From assembly GCF_013204825.1 (NCBI RefSeq), contig NZ_JABMKV010000001.1, positions 372,001-436,000 of the forward strand: 64,000 nucleotides of DNA, written 5' to 3'. The position numbers and the translations under genes were made by a program. This stretch comes from Pedobacter boryungensis. GTDB lineage: Bacteria > Bacteroidota > Bacteroidia > Sphingobacteriales > Sphingobacteriaceae. The notes beneath the pieces were generated by a model that had not been told where the DNA came from, ran no database searches, and worked only from the letters and a program-made list of their open reading frames with translations. Shown here in pieces: positions 52,944-60,381 of this stretch; the stretch's first letter is position 1, and the number at the start of each line of letters is the position of its first letter.

Positions 52944-54135
52944 TTGGTAAAGAAATATAGAATGACGCACCTTTATCTTTGCCCTCGCTTTCTGCCCAAA
53001 CCTTACCATTGTGAAGTTCAATTAACATTTTAACTATCGATAAGCCTAATCCATTAGAGTGCTCCCTAGCCGTAGGCACAGCGCTTAGTTTAGCGAATTT
53101 TGTGAACAATTTACCCATGTCTTTGTCAGAAAGTCCTTGTCCTTGATCTTTAAACTCGATAATTAAATCGTTGTTTACCGCATTCACATTAATTATAACT
53201 TCAGTACCAGCATTTGCATATTTTAAAGCATTACTCAGTAAATTTGTGAAAGCATCCTGTAATCTTACGATGTCTGCCCAAATTGTTGTTGGACAATTAC
53301 ATATAATTTTAATATTTTGCTTTTTTTGTTTCGCTAAAAGTTCGAAATTCTTTTTTACAGCATTTAATAATTGAAAAACATCAACTTCCTGAAGGTTTAA
53401 TCTAAATCCACCGCTTTCTACTTGTGATAATTCTAATATATTGTTCAAGTTAGTTAACATTCCATTTGCCGCATTTTTTATCCGATCAGCAAAATCTGCT
53501 ACAATTTTTGGATCCTCGGCTTTTCTTTTGATCAGTTCTGCAGAAAGAGCAATAGTTGTGTTTGGGTTTTTAAGGTCGTGAACAATTCTGTTCATCATAT
53601 CGGTCTGGGTTCGCAATGCTTTTCGCGTAGAGAGTCTTAATTCCAGCTCATCCATCACAATGGATGACAATGTTTCCAGCATTTTTAATTGTTGTTGTGT
53701 TACTTGTTTAGGTTCAGTATCTAATACACAAACTGTTCCTAATTGTAAACCTTCAATAGTTCTAAGTGGTGCTCCTGCATAAAATCTGATTCCATTTTCC
53801 ATTGAAACAAAAGGGTTGCTTAGTAACTCTGGGACGTTAAGTGTGTTTTCAAACAAGGTAACATCATTGTTTAAAATGGCAATTGAGCAAAAACTATCCT
53901 TTCTTTCTATCTCTGTTGCGGATAGAGGGCTAATGTTAGATTTGAAAAAGACTCGTCCGCGATCTACAAAAGTTACCTGGGCAATTGGCGAGTTAAAAAT
54001 TTGTGCCGCAAGTATAGCTATTTTATCAAAAGCATCTTCTGGCGGAGAATCTAGAATATCATAGGTATGAAGTTTTTGAATACGCTCATTATCGTTTAAT
54101 GGAATTATGGATGATGGTATTTGAAAATCGTTCAT
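52936..54135 (-). CDS. GAF domain sensor histidine kinase (soluble)
   Basis: This 399-residue protein has an N-terminal GAF domain at about 15-165. It includes LHTYDILDSPPEDAFDKIAILAAQIFNSPIA, FYAGAPLRT and LGTVCVLDT. A HisKA domain with MMNRIVHDLKNPNTTIALSAELI (His at about 190) and HATPase_c (LLSNALKYANAG, DQGQGLSDKDMGKLFTKF, SNGLGLSIVKMLIELHNG) follow. There is no membrane segment, so it senses a cytoplasmic ligand. It is convergent with another kinase gene, an unusual pairing of two orphan kinases with 8 bp of overlap and no terminator. Confidence 0.93.
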   Translation of the reverse strand: MNDFQIPSSIIPLNDNERIQKLHTYDILDSPPEDAFDKIAILAAQIFNSPIAQVTFVDRGRVFFKSNISPLSATEIERKDSFCSIAILNNDVTLFENTLNVPELLSNPFVSMENGIRFYAGAPLRTIEGLQLGTVCVLDTEPKQVTQQQLKMLETLSSIVMDELELRLSTRKALRTQTDMMNRIVHDLKNPNTTIALSAELIKRKAEDPKIVADFADRIKNAANGMLTNLNNILELSQVESGGFRLNLQEVDVFQLLNAVKKNFELLAKQKKQNIKIICNCPTTIWADIVRLQDAFTNLLSNALKYANAGTEVIINVNAVNNDLIIEFKDQGQGLSDKDMGKLFTKFAKLSAVPTAREHSNGLGLSIVKMLIELHNGKVWAESEGKDKGASFYISLPIN

Positions 54136-54483
54136 AATAAATTACCAGTTTGTAGTTAGCAAATATAATCTAATAAGATGTAATATTTTTTTTGTGCTGA
54201 TTTTAAGTTTTTTTAAAAAATTAATTAATATTTAGGGTGATTTTTACATTTTATAACATTTTAAAGTGTAAATTCAGCTTATTATTTCATAAAATCTTTA
54301 TTAATGAACAAATTATTAGATAAATTTTAATTTTTAGGTATTTTTTAAGGTTATTTTGTTGTTATTTTAATTGAAATTTAAAATTTAGGTATTTTTTATA
54401 TTATTAATCTTAATTATTTAATTAAAAAAATAAAAAAATATGTAAACTATAATATAATTTCATTAAAAATATGTTATATTTGT

Positions 54484-54555
54484 CTTGTTCATACAAAAAG
54501 TACATTTATATTTGGTTTGATTAAAGCTCTGGTTGGATGGCCAGAGCTTTTTCAT
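54484..54555 (+). ncRNA. Candidate very short RNA: isolated promoter followed by a terminator hairpin
   Basis: CTTG (54484-54487), 19 bp, then TATATTTG (54507-54514) make a good Bacteroidota promoter. Another box TATATTTG is at 54475-54482. Only about 10 bp after the second box starts a 10-bp perfect hairpin AAAGCTCTGG/CCAGAGCTTT (54523-54532, 54541-54550) followed by T residues. A transcript would be about 35-70 nt and mostly hairpin. No gene follows on this strand. Real transcription is unproven. Confidence 0.4.
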
Positions 54556-54636
54556 TTTACTATATTCTTATAAAAACTTTTTGAATAGGAGCGAAGTAGA
54601 AATTTTAAAGGAACTAATAATTAACCTATCATAAAA

Positions 54637-54665
54637 AAGACCAGATCGTTTTCACGACTGGTCTT
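54637..54665 (-). terminator. Terminator of sucC
   Basis: On the minus strand AAGACCAGTCG pairs with CGATCTGGTCTT with one bulged base, and a run of T follows. It begins about 43 nt after the sucC stop codon. Confidence 0.85.
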
Positions 54666-54707
54666 CTTGATTTTATATTTTAAAATCTATCTAAAGATTC
54701 TAAAAAC

Positions 54708-55901
54708 TTATGAAGCTAATACTTTAGTAACTAAATCAGCAGCTTCTTTTAAAGCAATTGCAGAGTAAACCTTAAGTCCAGAATCATCAATTAATTTTTT
54801 AGCTTCAACAGCATTTGTTCCTTGCAAACGGCAAATAATTGGAACTGGAACATCTCCAATTTCATTATATGCATCAATTACACCTTGTGCAACTCTATCA
54901 CAACGAACAATACCACCAAAAATATTAATGAAAATTGCTTTTACGTTAGGATCTTTTAAAATGATGTTGAACCCAGCTTTAACGGTTGTTGCGTTCGCAG
55001 TTCCACCAACGTCTAAGAAGTTAGCAGGCTCACCACCAGCAATTTTAATAATATCCATTGTAGCCATTGCTAAACCAGCACCATTAACCATACAGCCAAC
55101 GTTCCCGTCTAACTTAACATAGTTCAAGTTGCTTTCGCTAGCTTCAACATCTGTCGGATCTTCCTCTAACTTATCACGCATTGCTGCATAATCAGGATGA
55201 CGGAACAAGGCATTTTCATCTAAATCAACTTTAGCATCAACTGCGATAATTTTATCATCACTAGTTTTTAATACTGGATTAATTTCGAACATTGATGAAT
55301 CAGTCGCATCATAAGCTTTATAAAGAGCTGTAATAAATTTTACCATTTCTTTATGTGCACTACCACTTAAACCTAAATTGAAAGCAATTTTGCGTGCTTG
55401 AAAACCTTGTAATCCAACTTTAGGATCAATCTCTTCTTTAAAAATTAAATGAGGAGTGTGTTCAGCAACTTCTTCGATATCCATACCACCTTCAGTACTA
55501 TACATAATAATGTTAGTTCCATTAGCACGGTTTAACAAAACAGAAACGTAAAATTCTTTAGTTTCAGAAGCACCTGGATAATACACATCCTGAGCTACTA
55601 AAATTTTATTTACTTTTTTACCTTCAGCACCAGTTTGAGGAGTAACCAATTGCATACCTAAAATATCGGTAGCACGTTGTTTAACCTCATCTAAGTTTTT
55701 AGCTAGCTTAACACCACCGCCTTTACCTCTACCACCAGCATGAATTTGCGCTTTAATCACAACCCAATCAGAGTTATAATCAGTTTTCATTTTCTTAGCT
55801 GCTTCTACAGCCTGATCAACAGTATCAGCAACAATGCCTTCTTGTACAGCAACGCCAAAACTCTTTAAAATTTGTTTACCTTGATATTCGTGGATATTCA
55901 T
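54708..55901 (-). CDS. sucC: Succinyl-CoA synthetase beta subunit (ADP-forming type)
   Basis: This 397-residue protein starts MNIHEYQGKQILKSFGV like all SucC proteins. The ATP-grasp part has AQIHAGGRGKGGGVKLAKN, and the C-terminal CoA-ligase domain has NGAGLAMATMDIIKIAGGEPANFLDVGG and NIFGGIVRCDRVA. It couples succinyl-CoA cleavage to ADP phosphorylation in the TCA cycle as a complex with SucD. sucD is not adjacent. It has its own consensus promoter with a roughly 90-nt leader that contains a perfect AT-rich dyad. Confidence 0.97.
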   Translation of the reverse strand: MNIHEYQGKQILKSFGVAVQEGIVADTVDQAVEAAKKMKTDYNSDWVVIKAQIHAGGRGKGGGVKLAKNLDEVKQRATDILGMQLVTPQTGAEGKKVNKILVAQDVYYPGASETKEFYVSVLLNRANGTNIIMYSTEGGMDIEEVAEHTPHLIFKEEIDPKVGLQGFQARKIAFNLGLSGSAHKEMVKFITALYKAYDATDSSMFEINPVLKTSDDKIIAVDAKVDLDENALFRHPDYAAMRDKLEEDPTDVEASESNLNYVKLDGNVGCMVNGAGLAMATMDIIKIAGGEPANFLDVGGTANATTVKAGFNIILKDPNVKAIFINIFGGIVRCDRVAQGVIDAYNEIGDVPVPIICRLQGTNAVEAKKLIDDSGLKVYSAIALKEAADLVTKVLAS

Positions 55902-55943
55902 CTGTTTGTAATTTTGTTTTTATCTGTCAGATGGAGCCTAAAT

Positions 55944-55965
55944 GATTAAAATTAATATTTTAATC
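55944..55965. promoter_or_regulatory. Perfect dyad in the sucC leader
   Basis: GATTAAAAT-TAAT-ATTTTAATC has 9-bp perfect arms and a 4-bp spacer. It lies about 25-45 nt after the predicted sucC transcription start and about 43 bp before its start codon. It could be a repressor site or an RNA hairpin. Confidence 0.45.
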
Positions 55966-55995
55966 ACACCGGGTTCATTTGCTCAAAAATTTGCT

Positions 55996-56026
55996 CAAAT
56001 CTACAATTTCAAAACCTTTATACAAA
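55996..56026 (-). promoter_or_regulatory. Promoter of sucC (TTTG-N19-TAGATTTG)
   Basis: On the minus strand TTTG (56026-56023) and TAGATTTG (56003-55996) are exactly 19 bp apart. Both elements are perfect matches to the Bacteroidota sigma-ABfr-type consensus. Confidence 0.75.
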
Positions 56027-56340
56027 GTCCAAGATGCATTTTAGCACAAACTATTTCTTATAAAATAAAAACAAACGATATGATGACTCAAAAAATTGGA
56101 TTTTCTTTCGAAAACTAAATACTAGAGCACTTTTCAATTCAGCTCTGCTATCGCTTTACTAGGGCTTGTATCTGACCTTTGTATTCTCTGCAATATTATT
56201 AGAGAACTTTTTTTGCTGAGAGAATTATTCGGAAGTTAAATATAAGTTGGAACACTAAATACTAGAATGGTTAGCTTGGGTAAGAAAGAATAATTTCATA
56301 ATCTAACAGCTTAATTGTTAGCTTGGCCTTTGTTCGTATT

Positions 56341-56417
56341 TGCGACGGACTTAAGTCGGATGCAATTGTCACAAGTCCGAACAAACTCCGAACTAACCCC
56401 GACTTAAGTCCGTCGCA
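56341..56417. repeat. 11-bp-period array with inverted end
   Basis: TCCGA-like cores recur at 56376, 56387, 56398 and 56409, exactly 11 bp apart (AGTCCGAACAA, ACTCCGAACTA, ACCCCGACTTA, AGTCCGTCGCA). The outer 19 bp at the left (56341-56359) are the exact reverse complement of the right end (56399-56417), so the element is also palindromic. Confidence 0.75.
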
Positions 56418-56652
56418 ACAATTAATCTTTTAACAAACTTAATTGCATCATATAACTGAAAAAGAGGTCGACAGATATAAAGAAATATAAGCCTTTGGAA
56501 ACTTAAAATTTTTCGGTGTTTAAACTTTAATTCGTAAAAAATTATCAGATTAATGATAGTTGTACAATTTGTAGTAGAGAGAAAAATAGGCTTAATGGCG
56601 TCAATCACTTTACTGTATTTGTCAATAAGGAACTCCTTTGAAACTTTTCAAA

Positions 56653-57414
56653 TTATATACCCAAAACTTCTTCAATATTTCGAATTTTAAATGCTATAGG
56701 TTTTTCTGACTTTAGTTTTTTAATTGTCTTTTTGAACTTGGCTTTCATTTTGATCCAATACTTAGTGAAATTTACATGTCCGGCCTTAAACAGTTTGCGA
56801 TGTGCAAACCAGACTACAAGTAGCGTAGAAAAGTAAAAACATGTGTAAAAATAATAGCTAGTAAATCTCATAAAGCCATTTTTATGATTATAAAGCAAGC
56901 TCAACCTTTCAGTTTGAAAAGTAATATGTGCTGCTTCATCAATTAAAATATCTGTACATATTTGTTTTAGTAGTTTACATTCCGTTGCATCTTTTAAACA
57001 TTGATAAAATATTTGCGCAGTACTTTCAACAGTAATTACAGCGATCGTCCAAAATTCCATGTGTGTGTTTAAACCTCTTATTTTTCTAAATAAACTATCG
57101 CCCCAGTCTTTTTTAATTCGTTCTTCACCAATAAGATCTAAGTATTTGCCCAAGTTATTGCCATGTTTTTGCTCTTCTGTAATGAACAACTTAATGGCAG
57201 GTGTGTAATGCCTATCATTAAGTTGCTTAGCGTGTTTTGTCGCTGCATTTATTAAATTATTACCTTCAGAAGTTTCGCCTAATTGCCAAGCTTGTAAAGA
57301 TTTTAAAATGTTAACCCTCTCTGTTTGGGTTAGTACGGGTTTAATACTCCAATCTATTCTTTTGTTTTTGAGGTTTTGGGTAAAATAGTTTATCCAATAC
57401 AATGAATTATGCAT
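56653..57414 (-). CDS. Ferritin-like di-iron domain protein
   Basis: This 253-residue protein looks like a four-helix ferritin-like protein. Two ExxH motifs are visible, FITEEQKH and DEAAH, together with Glu in the first helix (GETSEGNNL) and in VESTAQIFYQ, which is the di-iron ligand set. After the bundle there is a hydrophobic segment (about residues 183-205) and a Lys-rich tail, which suggests membrane contact. The reaction is unknown; it could be a desaturase- or hydroxylase-like oxidase. It follows the winged-helix regulator on the same strand, with the dyad 57453-57471 in the 72-bp gap. Confidence 0.72.
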   Translation of the reverse strand: MHNSLYWINYFTQNLKNKRIDWSIKPVLTQTERVNILKSLQAWQLGETSEGNNLINAATKHAKQLNDRHYTPAIKLFITEEQKHGNNLGKYLDLIGEERIKKDWGDSLFRKIRGLNTHMEFWTIAVITVESTAQIFYQCLKDATECKLLKQICTDILIDEAAHITFQTERLSLLYNHKNGFMRFTSYYFYTCFYFSTLLVVWFAHRKLFKAGHVNFTKYWIKMKAKFKKTIKKLKSEKPIAFKIRNIEEVLGI

Positions 57415-57452
57415 AACTGATTAAATTTTGTTGTTTTTTGAATATTTTAAAG

Positions 57453-57471
57453 TACTTTGAAATACAAAGTA
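57453..57471. promoter_or_regulatory. Operator-like dyad before the ferritin-like gene
   Basis: TACTTTG-aaata-CAAAGTA is a perfect 7-bp inverted repeat with a 5-bp spacer. The same CTTTG-N5-CAAAG core is in the promoter of the regulator operon at 58423-58437. On the minus strand one half-site reads TTACTTTG, close to a -7 box. Confidence 0.65.
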
Positions 57472-57486
57472 ATAACTTAAAAAAAA

Positions 57487-57783
57487 TTAAACTCCTTTTA
57501 TCATTTTTTCTAATGCATCTAAATGCGCTTTAAAAGCCTGTCTACCTAAATCCGTGATAAAGTAGGTTGTGTTTGTTTTTTTGCCGATAAATGCTTTTTG
57601 AACTTTTAGATAGTCAGCCTGTTCTAGTGTATTGAGATGAGAAGCTAAATTTCCATCGGTTAATTCTAGCATTTGCTTCAATTCGTTAAAACTTACCGAA
57701 TCGTTTACAATAAGTATAGACATTACGCCGAGCCTTATTCGACTATCGAATATTTTATTAAGGGCTTCAATTGGATTTACCAT
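57487..57783 (-). CDS. Winged helix-turn-helix transcriptional regulator
   Basis: This 98-residue protein fits the small HTH_34/MarR-like winged-helix family. DSRIRLGVMSILIVNDSVSFNELKQML is followed by the recognition region LTDGNLASHLNTLEQADYLKVQKAF and the wing KKTNTTYFITDLGRQAF. It probably dimerises and binds the CTTTG-N5-CAAAG dyads found before this operon and before the ferritin-like gene. It overlaps the membrane protein gene by one base, so the two are translationally coupled. The pair is common in Bacteroidota but its signal is unknown. Confidence 0.88.
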   Translation of the reverse strand: MVNPIEALNKIFDSRIRLGVMSILIVNDSVSFNELKQMLELTDGNLASHLNTLEQADYLKVQKAFIGKKTNTTYFITDLGRQAFKAHLDALEKMIKGV

Positions 57784-58412
57784 TATTTTGTCCTTTCATA
57801 TTTAAAGTACATCAATAGGCCATAAAAAATATGAAGTACACCGAAACCAAATGCCCAAAAATATAAGCCATATGTGGTATTAAACATAGCTATGATACCA
57901 AGAACGACTTCGCAAATTCCTAAAAAACGAATATCAGTATAAGTGTATTTACTAGCATTTATTAATGCTAACCCATAAAATACTAAACAAGTTGGTGCTA
58001 TAAGGCCAGTGGTATTACCATTAAATAACAATGCAATAATAAAAAAGCCTCCTGCCAATAAAGGAATAGCTAAATTGATCAATAAAGTTTTAATTGTTTT
58101 ATCCCAAAAAGGAAGGTTTTTCTTTTTACTTTGACGAAGTGTGAATAAAAATCCGCCTACAATAGCAATAATTAATACGCTAAAGCCGATTTTAATTAGG
58201 TTAGCTTCAATTTCAGAGTCAGCATCAATGCCATATCCATAGTCACCATTTGTATATTTTTTTAATTCAAGGTGTGCTAGATAAGCACCTACCAAGCCCG
58301 TTAGTCCAGCAAATACACCAGATAAACCGCTTAAAGAGATAAATCTAGATGAGCGATCCATCATTTTTCTAATGTCGCTCAAGGCATTTAATTGTTCTTC
58401 GTGATTGCTCAT
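57783..58412 (-). CDS. Six-helix membrane protein, partner of the winged-helix regulator
   Basis: This 209-residue protein has about six membrane helices (near 25-45, 70-90, 110-130, 135-150, 160-178 and 180-200) and a short soluble N-terminus (NHEEQLNALSDIRKMMDRSSRF). I do not recognise a catalytic motif. It is the first gene of a two-gene operon and may be the sensor or the inhibitor that ties the regulator to the membrane; this is inference from context. Its promoter is a perfect TTTG-N19-TAACTTTG. Confidence 0.8.
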   Translation of the reverse strand: MSNHEEQLNALSDIRKMMDRSSRFISLSGLSGVFAGLTGLVGAYLAHLELKKYTNGDYGYGIDADSEIEANLIKIGFSVLIIAIVGGFLFTLRQSKKKNLPFWDKTIKTLLINLAIPLLAGGFFIIALLFNGNTTGLIAPTCLVFYGLALINASKYTYTDIRFLGICEVVLGIIAMFNTTYGLYFWAFGFGVLHIFYGLLMYFKYERTK

Positions 58413-58422
58413 GTTAAAAGTG

Positions 58423-58463
58423 CTTTGTTTTTCAAAGTTAAATAAGAATATTGGAATTGCAAA
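58423..58463 (-). promoter_or_regulatory. Promoter and operator-like dyad of the regulator operon
   Basis: On the minus strand TTTG (58463-58460) and TAACTTTG (58440-58433) are 19 bp apart, a perfect consensus. The -7 box overlaps the dyad CTTTG-ttttt-CAAAG (58423-58437), so protein bound there would block the promoter. The same core lies before the ferritin-like gene. Confidence 0.75.
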
Positions 58464-58573
58464 TCTTTTTAAAATAAATTGTTGAAGTGTTTAATGCTGT
58501 ATGTTGTTTTAGTGAAAAGAACAATTTAATAATTTAACAATCTTACCATTTAACAAATATGTAACTTTACCAA

Positions 58574-59224
58574 ATGCTAAAGGCCACAGGAATAAAAAAA
58601 GCATACGGAAATTTGCCTATTTTAAAAGGAGTAGATTTTGAAGTTGCTAAAGGAGAAATTGTAAGTATTATTGGTGCTTCTGGAGCTGGAAAGAGTACTT
58701 TGCTGCATATTTTAGGAAGCTTAGATAAACCTGATGAAGGTGTTGTGGAGTTAAAGGGTACAAAAATCAATAAATTATCGGGTGAATTGCTAAGTGTTTT
58801 TAGAAATGAAAATATTGGTTTTATTTTCCAATTTCATCATCTTTTACCAGAATTTACTGCTTTAGAAAATATTTGCATTCCAGCATTTATTGCTAAAAAG
58901 AGTAAAAAAGAAGCAGAAAAAAAAGCATATGAATTATTAGCGCTTTTAGGTTTAAGTGACCGAGCAAACCATAAACCTAACGAGTTATCTGGTGGTGAAC
59001 AACAGCGTATAGCTGTAGCAAGAGCGCTAGTTAATGATCCCGCAATTATTTTAGCAGATGAGCCCTCTGGTAATTTAGATTCGGCCAATGCCAAGGCTTT
59101 GCACCAATTGTTTATTAATCTACGTGATGATTTTGATCAGACTTTCGTAATTGTAACTCATAACGAAGATCTGGCAAAAATTAGCGATAGGGTAGTTACA
59201 ATGAAAGATGGTTTTATTATATAA
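58574..59224 (+). CDS. LolD/MacB-type ABC transporter ATP-binding protein
   Basis: This 216-residue ATPase has Walker [10 protein letters not shown] (about 33-41), the Q-loop [15 protein letters not shown], signature LSGGEQQR, Walker [12 protein letters not shown] and the switch His in VTHNED. The Q-loop [12 protein letters not shown] is the typical LolD wording. LolD drives release of lipoproteins from the inner membrane. Its permease is not adjacent, as often in Bacteroidota, so LolD itself is likely but not proven. A TAACTTTA box ends 4 bp before its start. It is followed 8 bp later by the preATP-grasp gene. Confidence 0.9.
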   Translation: MLKATGIKKAYGNLPILKGVDFEVAKGEIVSIIGASGAGKSTLLHILGSLDKPDEGVVELKGTKINKLSGELLSVFRNENIGFIFQFHHLLPEFTALENICIPAFIAKKSKKEAEKKAYELLALLGLSDRANHKPNELSGGEQQRIAVARALVNDPAIILADEPSGNLDSANAKALHQLFINLRDDFDQTFVIVTHNEDLAKISDRVVTMKDGFII

Positions 59225-59232
59225 ATCGTATT

Positions 59233-59724
59233 TTGAAAATATTAATTACTGGTGGCAAATCTGCTACAGCGCTTAAATTAATTAAGGCATTTGGAAACTA
59301 CCAAGTTGTGCTAGCAGACTATGCTGAAGTGCCAACCTTTACCTCAAAAGCATATTCATTAATTAGTTTAGGTATTAAAAATGAAGATACACTAGCACAT
59401 ACACTGTTAAATAAGTGTTTGGATGAAGGAATAGATTTACTTTTACCAATTCACCATTTTGAGATAGAAGCTGTCGCTAAGGCAAAGACTCTATTTAATG
59501 AATTTAACATTCAGCTTTTATTACCAAGTCAAGAAGAACTAGATCAATATGTTGTTGAAGAAATCTCTAAAGTAAGTGATTGGGTAGTTTTAAAAGATGG
59601 AGAAATTATTTTTGCATCTAATGATGAAGTTAGGTTAAGTGATATAAATAATGAAAACTTAAGTGGGGCATTTCATCTAACAATAGGTAATAAAAGAGTT
59701 AAATTTAGTTTAATAACGATTTAA
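59233..59724 (+). CDS. PreATP-grasp domain protein lacking the ATP-grasp domain
   Basis: This 163-residue protein starts with TTG at 59233 (MKILITGGKSATALKLIKAF). It resembles the N-terminal Rossmann-like preATP-grasp domain of carboxylate-amine ligases and carbamoyl phosphate synthases, with a nucleotide-like GGKSATA loop, HHFEIEAVAKAK and LLLPSQEELDQY. The catalytic ATP-grasp lysine/glutamate domain that should follow is missing: after about residue 110 there are only short strands. It lies between a LolD-like ATPase and a degenerate HAD protein, 11 bp from the latter. Function unknown; a ligand-binding role is possible. Confidence 0.62.
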   Translation: MKILITGGKSATALKLIKAFGNYQVVLADYAEVPTFTSKAYSLISLGIKNEDTLAHTLLNKCLDEGIDLLLPIHHFEIEAVAKAKTLFNEFNIQLLLPSQEELDQYVVEEISKVSDWVVLKDGEIIFASNDEVRLSDINNENLSGAFHLTIGNKRVKFSLITI

Positions 59725-59735
59725 TTAGTTTGATT

Positions 59736-60344
59736 ATGGCTTTTGAAGAATTTATTAAAGATAAAAAGGCATTTGTTTTAGGTTTGGATAATGTTTTATA
59801 TCCAGAAAAGGATTATTTATTACAAGTCTATTATCTGTTTGCTGAATTTATTGAATACACTGAGCAACTAAACGCGGCAGAAATTACAGCATTTATGAAA
59901 GCTGAATTTGAAAATAATGGTGATGAAAATATCTTTGAGAAAACAGCTGTAAATTTTAATATCCCACAAAAATATAAAGTAAACTTTGAGTTATTGCATG
60001 AAAATGCTCGTTTACCTTTAAAGCTGCTTTTATACCAGCAGGTACTCTCATTTTTGCAAGAAATAGTTTTAGAAAGAAAAGAGATTTTTTTACTGATTGA
60101 TGGAGAACCTCTACAACAGGTTAACAAAATAAAACAAATGGAATGGCATGGGTTAGAAAAATATCTTAAAGTTTATTTTTCTCAAGAATTTGAGCCAAAA
60201 CCTTCATCAAAAAGTGTTGATTTTATTCTTGATCAACATAGTTTAAAAAAGAGTGAGATTTTAATTATTGGAAATACAGCTGAAGATAAAGATTTCGCAC
60301 TCAATTTGGGTGTAGATTATTTAGCTATAACGAAACTATTGTAA
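59736..60344 (+). CDS. HAD-superfamily protein with degenerate active site
   Basis: This 202-residue protein has the HAD layout: motif I in VLGLDNVLYPE (16-18), motif II in FLLIDG (about 122), motif III lysine K156 in FEPKPSSK, and motif IV in IIGNTAEDKDFA (about 180-186). The nucleophile Asp of motif I is Gly (G16), the motif II Thr/Ser is Ile, and the motif IV Asp is Asn. It should therefore not form the phospho-aspartate and is a pseudo-HAD. A TTG two codons upstream is in frame, but the ATG at 59736 is preferred. It is in one operon with the LolD-like ATPase and the preATP-grasp gene. Confidence 0.72.
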   Translation: MAFEEFIKDKKAFVLGLDNVLYPEKDYLLQVYYLFAEFIEYTEQLNAAEITAFMKAEFENNGDENIFEKTAVNFNIPQKYKVNFELLHENARLPLKLLLYQQVLSFLQEIVLERKEIFLLIDGEPLQQVNKIKQMEWHGLEKYLKVYFSQEFEPKPSSKSVDFILDQHSLKKSEILIIGNTAEDKDFALNLGVDYLAITKLL

Positions 60345-60381
60345 TTTTTTTTACGTTAATTAGTATTCTAATCTATTGAAA

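Larger units (their letters stand above)
54136..54707. other. Very AT-rich intergenic stretch
   Basis: No gene is visible in 572 bp. About 54180-54480 is extremely AT-rich with many T and A runs. It is followed by an isolated promoter plus terminator (54484-54555) and then the sucC terminator (54637-54665). Confidence 0.7.
55902..56652. other. Intergenic stretch without a supported gene
   Basis: This 751-bp gap holds the sucC promoter and dyad, a repeated ACTAAATACTAGA (near 56116 and 56253), and the 11-bp array with its inverted copy (56341-56417). A 71-codon frame on the minus strand (56393-56608) crosses the array and has no recognisable features, so it is not called. Confidence 0.6.

Noticed and set aside
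56393..56608. A 71-codon frame on the minus strand in the gap after sucC
   Set aside because: It runs through the 11-bp repeat array, shows no domain or signal features, has no promoter box, and the composition is like noncoding DNA.
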